DNA of 64,000 nt from Deefgea tanakiae (GCF_019665765.1 NZ_CP081150.1:1488001-1552000); one strand, 5' to 3'; shown: positions 46,473 through 58,108, counted from the first letter of the stretch. Notes: a model not told the origin generated them from the sequence alone. Translations and numbers: made by a program.

Positions 46473-46997
46473 ATGAGCGCAATTCGAGTTTTGGGCCACA
46501 TAACGATTCCTGAATCGCTAAAGCAAAACCTCTCCGAAATTCGCCAAACGCGTAGCTCAGCATTTGCCGCCAAAGGCGTTATTGAAGTGCATTATTTTCC
46601 GCAGGGCAATCCAAATTTGCCGACAGGAGATGCGTGGCAGCTCGATGCGGAAAAAACTCAATTTGGCTTGGACTTATTAAGTCACCTCGGCCTAGCTGCC
46701 GAATATATGCATGACGCCAATTTAATGGGCTACGCCCAGCTTGATCCACATACCGATATTGGCTTCCTGGTGCAAGGCGAACCCGTCGCTTTTTTGCATG
46801 TGGTACTAAGCGGTAGCGGCACCATATTCATGTCCAGCTTGCCAGACCCTACCCAGCAAACCACACACCTTATTGAAGGCATGGTTTTCATCCTTAACCC
46901 AGAAACCGAACACGCCTTCGGCGATTGCCCTGATATATTATTTTCACTCTCAATGGTTTTGCCACAATCGAAGATGGCGGGCCTGGTATTGGGTTGA
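46473..46997 (+). CDS. Small cupin/2OG-oxygenase-like (DSBH) protein, function unknown
   Basis: A 174-residue soluble protein. The central part reads as a double-stranded beta helix: LDPHTDIGFLV near residue 89 gives a His-x-Asp, and LIEGMVFILNPETEHAFGD near 130-150 gives the distal His. These are the spacing and residues of Fe(II)/2-oxoglutarate oxygenases and some cupins. The usual 2OG-binding Arg/Lys after the distal His is not evident, so the call is a fold guess. The N-terminal ~60 residues (SLKQNLSEIRQTRSSAFAAKG) look helical. No neighbour explains its role. Confidence 0.6.
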   Translation: MSAIRVLGHITIPESLKQNLSEIRQTRSSAFAAKGVIEVHYFPQGNPNLPTGDAWQLDAEKTQFGLDLLSHLGLAAEYMHDANLMGYAQLDPHTDIGFLVQGEPVAFLHVVLSGSGTIFMSSLPDPTQQTTHLIEGMVFILNPETEHAFGDCPDILFSLSMVLPQSKMAGLVLG

Positions 46998-47154
46998 TGA
47001 AGGTCACGACGTGCGATGCCGTGCATAGAGCATCACCGGCTACAACGGACAGCACGGATATCTGGGGTGCACACAAAGATATGTTACTTACCAGTATTGG
47101 CACAGCATTAAGCCCACTCATCGGGCAAAATCAAGCGCGAGCAATGCGGCAAAC

Positions 47155-47188
47155 AAAAAAAACGCCAATCAATTGATTGGCGTTTTTT
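47155..47188. terminator. Bidirectional terminator between converging genes
   Basis: A 10-bp perfect palindrome (CGCCAATCAA / TTGATTGGCG) flanked by A8 on one side and T6 on the other. It serves as an intrinsic terminator on both strands, for the DSBH gene (+) and typA (-). Confidence 0.85.
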
Positions 47189-47202
47189 CTAGAACAAAGT
47201 GA

Positions 47203-49011
47203 TTAAGCCACTTTGTTACGGCGACGTTCGTTGTCCGTCAAGAAGCGTTTACGGATACGGATTGATTTTGGTGTAATTTCAACCAATTCGTCATCATCAA
47301 TAAACTCAACCGCAGATTCCAAAGTCAATTTAACTGGTGTCGTCAAACGAACAGCTTCGTCAGTACCTGAAGAGCGAACGTTAGTCAGTTGTTTACCTTT
47401 AATTGGGTTCACAACCAAGTCGTTGTCACGACTATGGATACCGATGACCATGCCCTCGTAGAGTTTGTCGCCGGGGCTAACAAACATACGCCCGCGATCT
47501 TCCAATTTCCACAATGCGTAAGCAACAGCTTCGCCGTTGTCTTGAGAGATCAACACGCCGTTGTGACGACCTGGCATATCAGGCTTAGCCGGTGCGTAAT
47601 CGTCAAATACGTGACTCATCAAGCCAGTACCGCGAGTCAAGGTCATGAAATCACCTTGGAAACCGATCAAACCACGCGCTGGAACATGATATTCCAAACG
47701 AGTACGACCTTGACCGTCAGAAACCATATTGGTCAATTCGCCACGGCGACGACCGATTTCTTCCATCACGCCACCTTGATGATCATCTTCTAAGTCGATA
47801 GTCAGGTTTTCGTATGGCTCGCACTTCTCGCCATTAACGTCTTTGTAAACAACGCGTGGTTTAGCCACGGCCATTTCAAAGCCTTCACGGCGCATGTTTT
47901 CCAGCAAAATCGTCAAATGCAATTCGCCACGACCTGAAACGCGGAAGATATCCGTGTTGTCAGTGTCTTCAACGCGCAATGCCACATTAACGAGCAATTC
48001 TTTATTCAGACGATCGCGGATTTGACGGCTAGTTACAAACTTGCCTTCAGTACCTGCGAGTGGTGATGTATTCACCATAAAGTCCATCGTCAATGTTGGT
48101 TCGTCAACACCGAGTACTGGCAAACCAACTGGCGCATCTTTATCGCAAATCGTTACACCGATACCGATTTCATCGAGACCCGAAATAATGATGATGTCGC
48201 CCGCTTCAGCTTCTTCAACTGGAACGCGCTCAAGACCTTTGAAACCCAATACTTGATTGATACGGCCACTTGAAACTTGGTCGTCATGGTTCATCACCAC
48301 AACTTGTTGACCTGGCTTGATACGACCATTCAACACTTTACCCACACCAAGACGGCCAGTAAATGTTGAGTAGTCAAGCGCAGAAATTTGCAATTGCAAA
48401 GGCGCATCAGCGTCGCCCGGAGGGCTAGGAACAGTAGCAACCAACAGATCCAACAATGGACGCATATTGTCTGATTCTTCTTCCAAAGTCAGTTTGGCAA
48501 AGCCATTCAAACCTGAAGCGTAAATCATTTTGAAATCGAGTTGTTCGTCAGTCGCACCGAGTTTGTCAAACAAGTCAAACACTTGATCGTGGACCCAATC
48601 CGGACGAGCACCAGGACGGTCTACTTTATTAATTACAACGATTGGTTTCAGACCTAAAGCCAAAGCTTTTTTAGTCACGAAACGAGTTTGTGGCATTGGG
48701 CCTTCAACGGCATCAACAAGCAGCAATACGCCGTCAACCATACCCAACACACGCTCAACTTCACCACCGAAGTCCGCGTGGCCTGGGGTATCTACGATGT
48801 TGATATGCGTGCCTTCGTACTCAATGGCAGTGTTTTTAGCCAAAATGGTAATACCACGTTCTTTTTCAAGATCGTTGGAATCCATTACACGCTCAACGAT
48901 TGCTTGATTGGCGCGGAAGGTACCGGCTTGTTGTAAAAGCTGGTCTACCAGCGTGGTTTTACCATGGTCGACGTGGGCGATAATGGCGACGTTACGAAGT
49001 GCACGGGTCAT
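47203..49011 (-). CDS. typA: Ribosome-binding translational GTPase TypA/BipA
   Basis: The 602-residue GTPase acts in ribosome assembly and stress adaptation. G-motifs: G1 [15 protein letters not shown] near residue 12, [11 protein letters not shown] near 52, G3 [16 protein letters not shown] near 75 and G4 [10 protein letters not shown] near 129. EF-G-like domains II, III and V follow, and the TypA-specific C-terminal domain has [16 protein letters not shown] near 545. An extended -10 lies just upstream. Single gene. Confidence 0.97.
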   Translation of the reverse strand: MTRALRNVAIIAHVDHGKTTLVDQLLQQAGTFRANQAIVERVMDSNDLEKERGITILAKNTAIEYEGTHINIVDTPGHADFGGEVERVLGMVDGVLLLVDAVEGPMPQTRFVTKKALALGLKPIVVINKVDRPGARPDWVHDQVFDLFDKLGATDEQLDFKMIYASGLNGFAKLTLEEESDNMRPLLDLLVATVPSPPGDADAPLQLQISALDYSTFTGRLGVGKVLNGRIKPGQQVVVMNHDDQVSSGRINQVLGFKGLERVPVEEAEAGDIIIISGLDEIGIGVTICDKDAPVGLPVLGVDEPTLTMDFMVNTSPLAGTEGKFVTSRQIRDRLNKELLVNVALRVEDTDNTDIFRVSGRGELHLTILLENMRREGFEMAVAKPRVVYKDVNGEKCEPYENLTIDLEDDHQGGVMEEIGRRRGELTNMVSDGQGRTRLEYHVPARGLIGFQGDFMTLTRGTGLMSHVFDDYAPAKPDMPGRHNGVLISQDNGEAVAYALWKLEDRGRMFVSPGDKLYEGMVIGIHSRDNDLVVNPIKGKQLTNVRSSGTDEAVRLTTPVKLTLESAVEFIDDDELVEITPKSIRIRKRFLTDNERRRNKVA

Positions 49012-49042
49012 GTTTGGACTGTGTGTATTTGCGAAAACGCGG

Positions 49043-49051
49043 ATTGTACCA
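49043..49051 (-). promoter_or_regulatory. Extended -10 promoter element of typA
   Basis: TGGTACAAT on the minus strand (TG-n-TACAAT) lies 32 bases before the typA ATG. No good -35 hexamer was found, as is usual for extended -10 promoters. Confidence 0.5.
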
Positions 49052-49222
49052 CGGCTTCATGAATTTTCAGTGAAGTCGCAAAGTACTTCTGCCATAGAAT
49101 GCTATTTTTATTGAAGATGAACTGACTAATGGAAGAAAAACGAATTAAGCTTACTCGGGCTAGCAAAGTACAGGGTCGATCAAAATACACCACCAAAGAT
49201 ACGCAAACTTAACCAATACGAA

Positions 49223-49843
49223 TCAAGTCAACACAGTCATATCCTTAGGTATACCCTCCAGCATCAAATCTTGACTAAAGTTGAGCAACATACCCGCAGT
49301 AGCACCCCAAACCACACGCTGCTCGAACTCCAAAAAGTGCGTGGTGCCTCGCACACCTTTTCGTGAAACCCATCGTTTCTCATAGCGGGTACGATCCATC
49401 AATACCGCCAAGGGCAACTCAAAGACATCGGCCACCTCAGTCGGATCCGGCACCAAAGAAAAACCAGGGCGAATCAAACCAACCACAGGAGTGACGCAAA
49501 AGCCGCTAATCGTATGGTACTCACCCAAGCAAGCCAATACCTCAACCTGCCTTGCTTGCAACCCAATCTCCTCTTCGGTTTCTCGCAAAGCGGTGGCAAT
49601 GGCATCCGCATCATGCACTTCACTCGCCCCACCCGGAAAACTAACTTGCCCTGCATGCGCAGACAAATGCGCCGCCCGCTCAGTGAGTAGAACGGTTGCG
49701 CCTGTGGGGTGCAAAACAATTGGAATTAAGACGGCCGCAGCACGTTGTGAAGTCGGCTGAAAATCAGCCCCTGTATTTCGGTGCGCGGCAGCAAGCCGCT
49801 CAGACAGCCAAAATGGCAATTGAGCCACATCGGGCAAGCTCAT
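49223..49843 (-). CDS. Nudix hydrolase, CoA pyrophosphatase type
   Basis: A 206-residue protein with the Nudix box in the form SFPGGASEVHDADAIATALRETEEEIGL (cut by position: residues ~68-95). The catalytic R-E-T-E-E-E-I-G core is intact. The preceding LLTERAAHLSAHAGQVSFPGG segment matches the NudL/CoA diphosphatase subfamily (LTxRxxxLxxHxGQVxFPGG). That subfamily removes 4'-phosphopantetheine from CoA derivatives. It overlaps the TRIC-like gene upstream by four bases. Confidence 0.9.
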   Translation of the reverse strand: MSLPDVAQLPFWLSERLAAAHRNTGADFQPTSQRAAAVLIPIVLHPTGATVLLTERAAHLSAHAGQVSFPGGASEVHDADAIATALRETEEEIGLQARQVEVLACLGEYHTISGFCVTPVVGLIRPGFSLVPDPTEVADVFELPLAVLMDRTRYEKRWVSRKGVRGTTHFLEFEQRVVWGATAGMLLNFSQDLMLEGIPKDMTVLT

Positions 49844-50463
49844 TGAGCGCCCACCTTAGGCAAACTCAATTCGCTTTTGTGAGCCACCAAGCGCAGCGTC
49901 AAACCCAATGCAAACAAAACCCACGTAGCTGCAATACCAGCAAACCCAAGTTGATCGGACAGCACCAGCAATAAAGCCATCAAAATTGAAACGGTGCCGT
50001 AAAAGTCCTCATGCAAGATAAACGGCACATCATTGACCATCATATCGCGCACCAAGCCACCACCAATCGCAGTAATAAAACTCAGCGCGCAAACGCCAAA
50101 CAAATTCAATTGCATATTAATACCCAGTTGTGCACCCGCTAAACTAAACGCGACCAAACCGATTGAATCCGCCACAATAAACAGTTTGAATAGAACGCCT
50201 TTGTTTTTGTTCTGTAATTTAATTAACCAAGCCACCAATAGCGTAGCAAAAATGGTGTAAAACGGGCTAATATCGACAAAGACACGCGGCAAGCGATTGA
50301 CTAAAACATCTCTAATGACACCACCACCTATCGCGGTCAACAGCGCCAAAATCATCACACCCAACAGGTCAAACCGTTTGCGCGCACCAATTAAATATCC
50401 TGAAATCGTAAATGAAGCCGTACCAATCAAATACAAAACGTCGAGGGAAAACCAAATATTCAC
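49840..50463 (-). CDS. TRIC/UPF0126-family membrane protein
   Basis: A 207-residue inner-membrane protein with seven predicted spans arranged as two repeats. Each repeat carries the family signature: LLTAIGGGVIRDVLVNRLP near residue 41 and FITAIGGGLVRDMMVNDVP near 128. Bacterial members are trimeric; related channels conduct monovalent cations and one E. coli relative has been linked to glycine. The physiological substrate here is unknown. The start is GTG. It is coupled to the Nudix gene downstream by overlap. Confidence 0.9.
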   Translation of the reverse strand: MNIWFSLDVLYLIGTASFTISGYLIGARKRFDLLGVMILALLTAIGGGVIRDVLVNRLPRVFVDISPFYTIFATLLVAWLIKLQNKNKGVLFKLFIVADSIGLVAFSLAGAQLGINMQLNLFGVCALSFITAIGGGLVRDMMVNDVPFILHEDFYGTVSILMALLLVLSDQLGFAGIAATWVLFALGLTLRLVAHKSELSLPKVGAQ

Positions 50464-50506
50464 ACCACACTCACTAAGCTAAACACCAAACATTGAATCT
50501 ACAAAA

Positions 50507-53500
50507 TTAGGCCACGCGTAATCGCTCACTAATCTTTGCTCCAAGAGCCTGCAATGACACAAACTCTTTAGCGGCCACCTCTAAGTCACCACTTTTTGCT
50601 GCCACTTCTATCGCCTTGCTATACCCAGCCAATCGAGCCGCACCCAACTGACCCGCAGCTCCTTTTAACTTATGCGCAAAACTCACGACACTCGTTGTGT
50701 CACCACCAGGAATAGCCTGCTGAAGCCCCTCAACACATTCATCGAGAGTTGGAAAAAACAAGGCTAGCAACTCATCTTTCATATCCATCCCCACCGCCTG
50801 CTCAAGCTCAATAAACATTTGAGTAATATCCTTTAACTCTAGCTGCAATGCTAAATCCAAGTCGTTGACTTCGGTCATACCTTCTCCTTGTTCAGAATCA
50901 GAATCCAATTGAATTAAACGGCCGGACTGCGACAAGCCACGCTGCAGAGCCTGAGAAATTTCATTTAAATAAATCGGTTTGGCGACAAAATCACTCATTC
51001 CGGCCGCATAACATTGATCAATATCGGACTGAAATGCATTTGCAGTAAGAGCCACAATATAGACGTTAGCTACAGAGATTGGCAACGCACGAATTGCATT
51101 AGTCGCAGCAAATCCATCCATTACCGGCATCTGGCAGTCCATCAACACCACGTCATATTGATTTTCTTGCACCGCCTCGAGCGCTATTTGGCCATTGACT
51201 GCCACATCAACACGACAGCCCAATTTCTCCAACATCAAAACAGCCACTTTTTGATTTATAGGATTATCTTCTGCCAACAAGATGTATGGCTTAGACGCAG
51301 CAATCTGCTCAGCCAAGCGATGCGCTGTTACTAGAGACTGCATCGATTTTGGCTGATGCTGCATTTTAAAAGTTTCTTCAATCGCATAAATAAGCTGACT
51401 TTGCCGAATCGGCTTAGTCAAAAACCCAGAATAACCTGCCAATTTAGCGTCCGCAGCCATACCCGGCACAGCCATCGAGGTCAACAATATCAAAGGCATA
51501 TCGGCACAGGCATCCAACTCACGAATACACTTTGCCAACATCAAACCATCCACATCGGGCAACTGCATATCAATCAAGGCCAGCACATATTCATGCGGCT
51601 CAACCCGCAAAGCATGCAGCGCCGATTGGGATGAATCAAAACTCACAGCCTCCATACCAAACGTTTCTAGCTGCAATTTAATCAACTCACGATTCGCGGC
51701 GAAATCATCAATCACCAACACTTTTTTACCCTGCAATGGCTCAGGCGCAGGCAGTTGACCAACCCCCTCCAGAACTACCGGCAACATCACCTCAAACCAA
51801 AACTCAGACCCCGCACCAACCTCACTCTCAACCCCAATTTCCCCATTCATTGCGTCGATCAATCGCTTGCAAATCGACAAACCTAAACCTGTGCCACCAA
51901 AACGTCGCGTCGTTGAACTATCAGCCTGAGAAAATGGCTTGAATAGTTTGTCTTTTGCAGCGACTGACATACCAATCCCGCTATCTTTAATAGCAAAACG
52001 CAAATGACACTGATTCGCCTCGCGCTGCGTCATCACAACTCTAGCCACTACCTCGCCCTCAGCGGTAAACTTGATGGCATTATTTAAGAGGTTTAATAAG
52101 ACCTGCCGTAAACGCCCGGGATCACCAATGAATTTTTGAGGCAAGCGCGGATCAACAATGCACGCTAAATCTAGATTTTGTCGCGCTGTTTTTTCAGCAA
52201 CAATATCTAGGACACCCTCCAACAAATAGCGGAGGTCGAACTCGATTTCCTCCAGCTCTAAATATCCCGCTTCTATTTTGGAAAAATCCAAAATATCGTT
52301 AATCAAACTCAATAGCGCATCACCCGACTGCTGAATCGAATTCACAAAATCAAGCTGGGTTTCATTCAACGGCGTATCAGACAATAGATTTGAAAACCCA
52401 ATCACCGCATTCATCGGAGTTCGAATCTCATGACTCATATTGGCCAAGAAATCGCTTTTAGCTCGATTGGCCTGCACAGCCTCTTCGGTTGCCGCCTCGA
52501 GAATGGCATTGATTTTCTTTTGCTCAGTAACATTGGTCGCCACCCCCAAATAACCAACAACACTGCCAGCCTCATTATGCCTTGCGGTAACCATCAGATT
52601 AACCGTTAATCGCGTGCCATTTTTGCAGACATAGGTCCACTCATTGCTATCACTAATGCCTTGCCGAGCAAAATAAACAAAGACGTCAAACCCAGAAACC
52701 AGCACACCCGTTTGTTCATAAATAAGTTGACCACGAGCAATGACTTCATTAACGTCATGCAAAACAGCAGGGCTTTGCAAGCCCACCATTTCATCAGCAG
52801 AATAACCAAGCATTTTCTCAGCACCAACATTAAATACCTCGATCAAGCCTTGAGCATTAGTGGCAATGATGGAGATTTCAGTTGCTGAGTTGATCACACT
52901 ACTAAGCTGCTGCTGAAGTTGCTGCAACGTTTTATCTTTCTCGATCACTGCCAGTTCATTGCGTTTTCGGGAGTCAATATCAAGACGAATGCCAGCAATT
53001 TTTAGCGGCGTCCCTTGCTCATCATATTCATAGAGTCGACCAATCGTGTGCACCCATTTCCATGAGTCGTCAGCCATCTTCATTTGCACTTCACAGCTAA
53101 AGACAGGGGCAAATCCAGCCAGATGTGCCTCTAACAAACCCTCAAACAACTGCAGCTGCTCTGGATGGACCAACTCCCTCCAAGTTTTTACATTAGGTAT
53201 TAGCGCCTGCGTGTTAAAGCCCAGCATTTCACCATAGACACCACCAAAATAGGCATCACCAGTCACCAGATTGAGATCCCAAGTACCAAGCCCAGCTGAA
53301 TCAACAATCATTGACAATTGTCGCTGACTCGCTCGCAGAGCACTCTCCCCCTGTAAGCGCACGCTGATATCGCGAATTTGCGCAACGAGGAAAACAGAGC
53401 CCTCCAATTCAAACTGATTCAAGTTCACTTCAACTGGCATCAAGTGACCATCAACATGCTTGGCCCACAACGCTCTATCCTTACCCATCACCGCAGCATG

Positions 53501-54793
53501 TCCACGATAACGGTAACGCTCAACATACTGCTCGTGCAGTGCAGCATCCGTTTCGCTCATCAGTACCGTAACATTTTTTCCTATTAGCGCTTCAGGCTCA
53601 AAGCCTAATAAACGTTTTACCGTGTGATTGGCGCGAATAATTGTGCCGTGCCGATCCGCTGTAACAATGACATCAGGGGTATTGTCCAACACCGCATCAA
53701 GCTGCACTTCACGTTGTCGCGCCTGCAAACTCATCGCCTCCGCGAGGGCTTGCGCACGATTCTTAAGGCGGGCCGCATTAGCCAATGCAATTGTCACCAA
53801 GGTAGTGAGTAATAAACCTAGGCAGAGCACAATAACCGGCAGCCATCCATCGAACTCTTTAGTGAACCGTGCATTTGAACTCAGCACCACCGTCCAAATC
53901 TGCCCGCCCATCTCGATATGAACTTGCCGTGAGAAAGTTCTTTGCGTCACAGAAGTTCGCCCTGTCTTTGCGACATGGCCATCATCGTCATAGATTAAAG
54001 CGCTTTGTTTAACAGCGTCACCCGAATAAATTTCAAAATCAATCCTTTGCCCCAGTAAATCCCCCAAACCAGCAACCAATAGACTCATCTGCACGGGGGT
54101 GTACACCCACCCAATTAGCAAGTCTTCACGATCTTTCACCGACCCGTACTCAACACCCTCCATCGGGCGCAGATAGTAAGGCAGCATGAGCAAAAAACCA
54201 GCCTCAGACTTACCGGCCTGCACCAATTGAATCGGTGCAGTCATCGCCATCTCGCCCGTTTGCATCGCCAGCATTGCGGCCGCTTTTCTTGTTGGCTCAC
54301 TGGCAACATCTAAGCCCACCGCTTTGCGGTTCGGCGCCAAAGGTTCGATATATTGAATAATGAATTTTGCACCCGCGCTCTGACCCAAAGACTTCACCGA
54401 AAACTCAGGGCGAAAAACACGCTGATCCGCCACAAATGTCTCTAAATCTTGCGTTTGAACACGACGAATAAAACCAAATCCCAAAGCCCCCGGAAATTCA
54501 TCCGCCAATTTTCTCGTTGCCATGTAATTACGAAAATGCTGCGGCCTGAGTTCACCATTAACCATCAGAGGAACTGTCCGCGCACCACGCAAACCCAAAG
54601 ACAGACTTTTTACACGAAGCTTGAGCGCACTAATCAGCGGCTCTGATTGTTGCTCAAATTGAATTTGTGCTTGGCGGTTTAATTCTCTCGCAGAAAAATA
54701 CCAAGCAAACATCGACAAGCCGAATCCTACACTCGCAATAAGCAGCAATCTCCAACTAAAGAAAGCCCAAAAACGGCTTATTTTTTCAAGCAT
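50507..54793 (-). CDS. Hybrid histidine kinase: CHASE-PAS-PAS-PAS-HisKA-HATPase-REC-REC-HPt
   Basis: A 1428-residue membrane sensor. Membrane helices lie near residues 15-32 and 317-340. The extracytoplasmic part between them is a CHASE domain ([11 protein letters not shown] near 103). Three PAS domains follow near 370, 495 and 630. HisKA has the phospho-His in [16 protein letters not shown] near 790, and the ATPase domain has KDSGIGM and [13 protein letters not shown] near 925-965. Two receiver domains start with KKVLVIDD near 1020 and ILLAEDN near 1165, with Asp in [11 protein letters not shown] and [13 protein letters not shown]-terminal HPt domain has [12 protein letters not shown] near 1385. 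It resembles BarA/TorS-type phosphorelays. No response-regulator gene lies nearby. Confidence 0.95.
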   Translation of the reverse strand: MLEKISRFWAFFSWRLLLIASVGFGLSMFAWYFSARELNRQAQIQFEQQSEPLISALKLRVKSLSLGLRGARTVPLMVNGELRPQHFRNYMATRKLADEFPGALGFGFIRRVQTQDLETFVADQRVFRPEFSVKSLGQSAGAKFIIQYIEPLAPNRKAVGLDVASEPTRKAAAMLAMQTGEMAMTAPIQLVQAGKSEAGFLLMLPYYLRPMEGVEYGSVKDREDLLIGWVYTPVQMSLLVAGLGDLLGQRIDFEIYSGDAVKQSALIYDDDGHVAKTGRTSVTQRTFSRQVHIEMGGQIWTVVLSSNARFTKEFDGWLPVIVLCLGLLLTTLVTIALANAARLKNRAQALAEAMSLQARQREVQLDAVLDNTPDVIVTADRHGTIIRANHTVKRLLGFEPEALIGKNVTVLMSETDAALHEQYVERYRYRGHAAVMGKDRALWAKHVDGHLMPVEVNLNQFELEGSVFLVAQIRDISVRLQGESALRASQRQLSMIVDSAGLGTWDLNLVTGDAYFGGVYGEMLGFNTQALIPNVKTWRELVHPEQLQLFEGLLEAHLAGFAPVFSCEVQMKMADDSWKWVHTIGRLYEYDEQGTPLKIAGIRLDIDSRKRNELAVIEKDKTLQQLQQQLSSVINSATEISIIATNAQGLIEVFNVGAEKMLGYSADEMVGLQSPAVLHDVNEVIARGQLIYEQTGVLVSGFDVFVYFARQGISDSNEWTYVCKNGTRLTVNLMVTARHNEAGSVVGYLGVATNVTEQKKINAILEAATEEAVQANRAKSDFLANMSHEIRTPMNAVIGFSNLLSDTPLNETQLDFVNSIQQSGDALLSLINDILDFSKIEAGYLELEEIEFDLRYLLEGVLDIVAEKTARQNLDLACIVDPRLPQKFIGDPGRLRQVLLNLLNNAIKFTAEGEVVARVVMTQREANQCHLRFAIKDSGIGMSVAAKDKLFKPFSQADSSTTRRFGGTGLGLSICKRLIDAMNGEIGVESEVGAGSEFWFEVMLPVVLEGVGQLPAPEPLQGKKVLVIDDFAANRELIKLQLETFGMEAVSFDSSQSALHALRVEPHEYVLALIDMQLPDVDGLMLAKCIRELDACADMPLILLTSMAVPGMAADAKLAGYSGFLTKPIRQSQLIYAIEETFKMQHQPKSMQSLVTAHRLAEQIAASKPYILLAEDNPINQKVAVLMLEKLGCRVDVAVNGQIALEAVQENQYDVVLMDCQMPVMDGFAATNAIRALPISVANVYIVALTANAFQSDIDQCYAAGMSDFVAKPIYLNEISQALQRGLSQSGRLIQLDSDSEQGEGMTEVNDLDLALQLELKDITQMFIELEQAVGMDMKDELLALFFPTLDECVEGLQQAIPGGDTTSVVSFAHKLKGAAGQLGAARLAGYSKAIEVAAKSGDLEVAAKEFVSLQALGAKISERLRVA

Positions 54794-54895
54794 AGGTCTC
54801 TTATATTGAAGTCGATGATGTCCTCATGACTATAGACGAGCCGATTGTTTTTTTCTCCGCTCAATGCGGACCCGCCGAGTTGCTGCAGTCTGAGT

Positions 54896-54901
54896 TATAA
54901 T
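54896..54901 (+). promoter_or_regulatory. -10 box upstream of metG
   Basis: A perfect TATAAT lies 33 bases before the metG ATG at 54935. No -35 at the right spacing was recognised. It argues that the longer TTG-started frame from 54845 is not used. Confidence 0.45.
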
Positions 54902-54934
54902 CAAGGCAATTTTTTGCTCATTTTGGCTGGCCAC

Positions 54935-56995
54935 ATGACACGTAAAATCCTCGTTACTTCTGCCCTTCCCTACGCCAACGGCGCAATTCACCTCGGCCAC
55001 TTGGTGGAATACATCCAAACCGATATTTGGGTTCGCTTCCAAAAATCACGCGGCCACGAATGCCACTATGTCTGTGCGGATGACACGCACGGCACACCGA
55101 TTATGTTACGCGCAGAAAAGGAAGGGATTACGCCCGAAGCCTTGATCGAACGCGTCCACGGTGAACACTCACGTGATTTCGCAGGTTTTCACGTCGCGTT
55201 CGATAATTACTACAGCACCAACAGCCCAGAAAATCGCGCGTTTGCCTACGATATTTACGCAAAACTGAAAGCCAATAACAAAATTGCAAAGAAAACCATT
55301 TCGCAATTATTCGATCCAGAAAAAGAAATGTTCTTGCCAGATCGTTTCGTTAAAGGCGAATGCCCTAAGTGCGGCGCAAAAGATCAGTACGGCGATAATT
55401 GTGAGGTATGTAGCGCAACCTATTCACCGACAGAGCTTAAAAACCCATACTCCGCTGTATCAGGCGCGACACCGGTATTGCGTGACTCGGAACACTATTT
55501 CTTTAAACTGGGCGAATGCGAAGACTTCCTCAAGTCTTGGACCACCACACCAGGCAAGTTGCAACAAGAAGCATCCAACAAAATGCAGGAATGGTTCGAG
55601 TCAGGTTTAACCGACTGGGATATTTCGCGCGACGCACCGTATTTTGGCTTTGAGATTCCCGATGCGCCGGGCAAGTATTTTTATGTTTGGCTCGATGCGC
55701 CGGTTGGCTATATGGCCAGCCATAAAAATCTCTGTGATCGCCTCGGCTTAGACTTTAACGAATACTGGAACAAAGACTCAAAAACTGAGTTGTATCATTT
55801 CATCGGCAAAGATATTTTGTACTTCCACTCACTCTTCTGGCCAGCGATGCTCGAGTATTCGGGCTACCGTACGCCAACAGCGATTTACAGTCACGGCTTC
55901 CTAACCGTTGATGGCGCAAAAATGAGTAAATCACGCGGCACATTTATTACCGCTGAATCGTACTTGAGCCACCTGAACCCAGAATGGTTGCGCTACTACT
56001 ACGCCGCCAAGCTATCCAACACCACCGAAGACATCGACTTGAATCTCGAAGACTTCGCTGCGCGCGTTAATAGCGATTTGATTGGCAAGTACGTCAATAT
56101 CGCCAGCCGTGCGGCGGGCTTTATCAGCAAGCGTTTTGAAGGGAAATTACATAACGGCGTGTTTGCAGCTGATGATTACGCTGTCATGCCAGCGATTGTT
56201 GAATTGCAAAAGAAACTGCAAGGCGCTAGCGAAAACATCGCCAAGCATTTCGAAGCGCGTGAATACGGCCGTGCGATCCGCGAAATCATGGCATTGACCG
56301 ACGACATCAACCAATATGTTGATGCGGTTAAACCTTGGGAAATGGCTAAACATCCCGAGCAAAGCGCAAATCTGCATGCGGTATGCAGCTTCTTGATCAA
56401 TGCCTTCCGCATTTTGACGATCTACCTCAAGCCTGTCTTGCCAAAATTGGCGAGCGATGTTGAAGCCTTCCTCAATGTGGCGCCAATGCAGTGGGCCGAT
56501 GCGCAGCATTTATTGCTCGACCACACCATCAACACCTACAGCCACTTGATGGTGCGGATTGATCCGAAAAATATTGCTGCGATGGTTGAAGAAAACAAAC
56601 AAAGCCTCGAGCCAACCCCAAGCAACACCGCACCTGTTGCTGCGCCAGCTTTTGAAATCCCAACGATTGCCGAGACCTGCAGCATTGATGATTTTATGAA
56701 AGTCGATTTGCGTATCGCGCGCATCGCCAACGCCCAACACGTGGAAGGCGCAGAAAAACTGCTGCAACTCACGCTCGATTTAGGCAACGAAACGCGTAAT
56801 GTGTTTGCTGGCATTAAATCGGCCTACAAGCCAGAAGACTTGATCGGCAAACACACCGTGATGGTCGCTAACCTTGCACCACGCAAGATGAAGTTTGGTA
56901 TGTCCGAAGGCATGGTCTTGGCGGCGGGTGGCGATGGAGGTTTATACATCCTTGAGCCGCATGAAGGTGCCAAACCGGGAATGCGGGTAAAATAA
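54935..56995 (+). CDS. metG: Methionyl-tRNA synthetase
   Basis: Charges tRNA-Met, a class I synthetase. From the ATG at 54935 the product is 686 residues. The HIGH-like motif is in [16 protein letters not shown] near residue 12. The zinc knuckle reads [17 protein letters not shown] near 143. KMSKSRGTF lies near 330. The C-terminal EMAP-like tRNA-binding/dimerisation domain starts at [11 protein letters not shown] near 585. The Met-binding [11 protein letters not shown] segment near 253 is also present. It is followed by a strong terminator. Confidence 0.97.
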   Translation: MTRKILVTSALPYANGAIHLGHLVEYIQTDIWVRFQKSRGHECHYVCADDTHGTPIMLRAEKEGITPEALIERVHGEHSRDFAGFHVAFDNYYSTNSPENRAFAYDIYAKLKANNKIAKKTISQLFDPEKEMFLPDRFVKGECPKCGAKDQYGDNCEVCSATYSPTELKNPYSAVSGATPVLRDSEHYFFKLGECEDFLKSWTTTPGKLQQEASNKMQEWFESGLTDWDISRDAPYFGFEIPDAPGKYFYVWLDAPVGYMASHKNLCDRLGLDFNEYWNKDSKTELYHFIGKDILYFHSLFWPAMLEYSGYRTPTAIYSHGFLTVDGAKMSKSRGTFITAESYLSHLNPEWLRYYYAAKLSNTTEDIDLNLEDFAARVNSDLIGKYVNIASRAAGFISKRFEGKLHNGVFAADDYAVMPAIVELQKKLQGASENIAKHFEAREYGRAIREIMALTDDINQYVDAVKPWEMAKHPEQSANLHAVCSFLINAFRILTIYLKPVLPKLASDVEAFLNVAPMQWADAQHLLLDHTINTYSHLMVRIDPKNIAAMVEENKQSLEPTPSNTAPVAAPAFEIPTIAETCSIDDFMKVDLRIARIANAQHVEGAEKLLQLTLDLGNETRNVFAGIKSAYKPEDLIGKHTVMVANLAPRKMKFGMSEGMVLAAGGDGGLYILEPHEGAKPGMRVK

Positions 56996-57114
56996 TTCCA
57001 GCCCCATCGCAAGCCTGACCTTGTCGACTCCGTTTTGCTGTGCAGTTGCACTATCTGCAACTCGTCTTCGAGTCAGACCTGCAATGGAACAGGAATAATC
57101 TTCACCTCGCTTTT

Positions 57115-57154
57115 AAAAAAAATGCCGCTATTCTTTTGATTAGCGGCATTTTTT
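57115..57154 (+). terminator. Rho-independent terminator after metG
   Basis: A 10-bp perfect stem (AATGCCGCTA / TAGCGGCATT) with a 10-base loop, preceded by A6 and followed by T4. It ends metG and lies immediately before the acyP ribosome-binding site. Confidence 0.85.
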
Positions 57155-57166
57155 ATGGGATAAGCG

Positions 57167-57439
57167 ATGATCAAAGCAATGCATTTTTTGGTGACAGGCT
57201 TAGTGCAAGGCGTCGGTTTTCGTTTTGCCAGTTGCGAAAAAGCACAGCAACTCGGGATTTGTGGCTGGGTCAAAAACAGGCCCGATGGCAAGGTTGAGCT
57301 ATGGGCAGAGGGCAGCGCAGTGGCACTCGATCAACTCACCATTTGGTTACAACAAGGCCCCACAGCTGCCAGAGTCGATCACGTTACCATAGAGCGGGCT
57401 GACATCAAGCAATATACCGAATTCCAAATCAAAGGTTAA
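57167..57439 (+). CDS. acyP: Acylphosphatase
   Basis: Hydrolyses acyl phosphates. The 90-residue protein matches the family length. The catalytic pattern is complete: VTGLVQGVGFRFASCEKAQQ, with the substrate-binding Arg in GVGFR near residue 19, and the catalytic Asn in GICGWVKNRPDGKVELWAEG (Asn near 38). The ATG at 57167 follows the terminator hairpin directly, so the hairpin may also influence its translation. Confidence 0.94.
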   Translation: MIKAMHFLVTGLVQGVGFRFASCEKAQQLGICGWVKNRPDGKVELWAEGSAVALDQLTIWLQQGPTAARVDHVTIERADIKQYTEFQIKG

Positions 57440-57494
57440 ATGAAGGGTATTGCATCATAGCCTTTAAAAATAAAAGCCTCATAAGCAATACATG

Positions 57495-57968
57495 TCAATC
57501 AAATAAAGAACGCATCCATTCTCGGTAAATTTCAACCGCCTCATCGCCTTCACTCGGCGCCCACTTCGCGCGCTCATTATCAGCCACCGGCACATACGGG
57601 CCCGCTTTAGCCTCAAAAAACACGGTTGGCTCTAAAGCGACCAAACTGTGAATCACACCGGATGGAATATTTACGCCAATGCAATCAGTGCCTGCAGCCA
57701 CAACTTGCTGTGAAATGACCATGCCGTCTTTATTAAAAATCAGCACGCCCATCCGCCCACTCAGCACCACCATTGTTTCATCTTTGTCTTCCGAGAAATG
57801 ACAATGCGGTTGCACGTAGGTATCGGGCTGCAAAGCATTGAGCAAACGATGACAACTGGCGGCATCATCTGCATGAAAATTACGATTTTTGCGCAAGCGT
57901 GGGCTTTGCGCCGCCTCGTCCAACAAAGCAGACAACAAAGCTTGGTCGATAAAAGTCGTTGTACTCAC
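57495..57968 (-). CDS. WbuC-family cupin protein
   Basis: A 157-residue cupin. The metal-binding motif is QPHCHFSEDKDETMVVLSGRMGVLIF near residue 53-78 (His-x-His then Glu). IPSGVIHSLVALEP near 100 provides the last His. The whole pattern matches WbuC, found in O-antigen loci and elsewhere and of unproven function. Start is GTG with AGGAAA upstream. It converges with acyP and diverges from the unknown gene at 58109. Confidence 0.85.
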   Translation of the reverse strand: MSTTTFIDQALLSALLDEAAQSPRLRKNRNFHADDAASCHRLLNALQPDTYVQPHCHFSEDKDETMVVLSGRMGVLIFNKDGMVISQQVVAAGTDCIGVNIPSGVIHSLVALEPTVFFEAKAGPYVPVADNERAKWAPSEGDEAVEIYREWMRSLFD

Positions 57969-58043
57969 GGCGGTTTTCCTATGTTGATTTTATTCAATGC
58001 TCGGCATGATGCGATAAAACCGCCGCGCTTGCCAGACTTGTTA

Positions 58044-58072
58044 CCGACAGAACCCAATCTGATGGGTATAAT
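58044..58072 (+). promoter_or_regulatory. Sigma-70-type promoter of the 58109 gene
   Basis: CCGACA (58044-58049) is a four-of-six match to the -35 consensus. It lies 17 bases before a perfect TATAAT (58067-58072). The start codon is 36 bases after the -10. Confidence 0.5.
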
Positions 58073-58108
58073 TGCACTTTCGCTTTCACCCTGTACTCGG
58101 TACCCGCC

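Noticed and set aside
46994-47176. 60-residue plus-strand ORF after the DSBH gene
   Set aside because: It runs into the bidirectional terminator, has unremarkable composition and no ribosome-binding site.
49008-49196. 62-residue minus-strand ORF upstream of typA
   Set aside because: It covers the typA promoter and overlaps its start, and the product resembles no protein.
49129-49212. 27-codon ORF (MEEKRIKLTRASKVQG...)
   Set aside because: Very short, no ribosome-binding site, in the typA-Nudix gap; protein-like composition alone is not enough.
57447-57491. GTATTGC/GCAATAC inverted repeat between acyP and the WbuC gene
   Set aside because: Only a 7-bp stem with a 31-base loop and no T tract; too weak to call a terminator.
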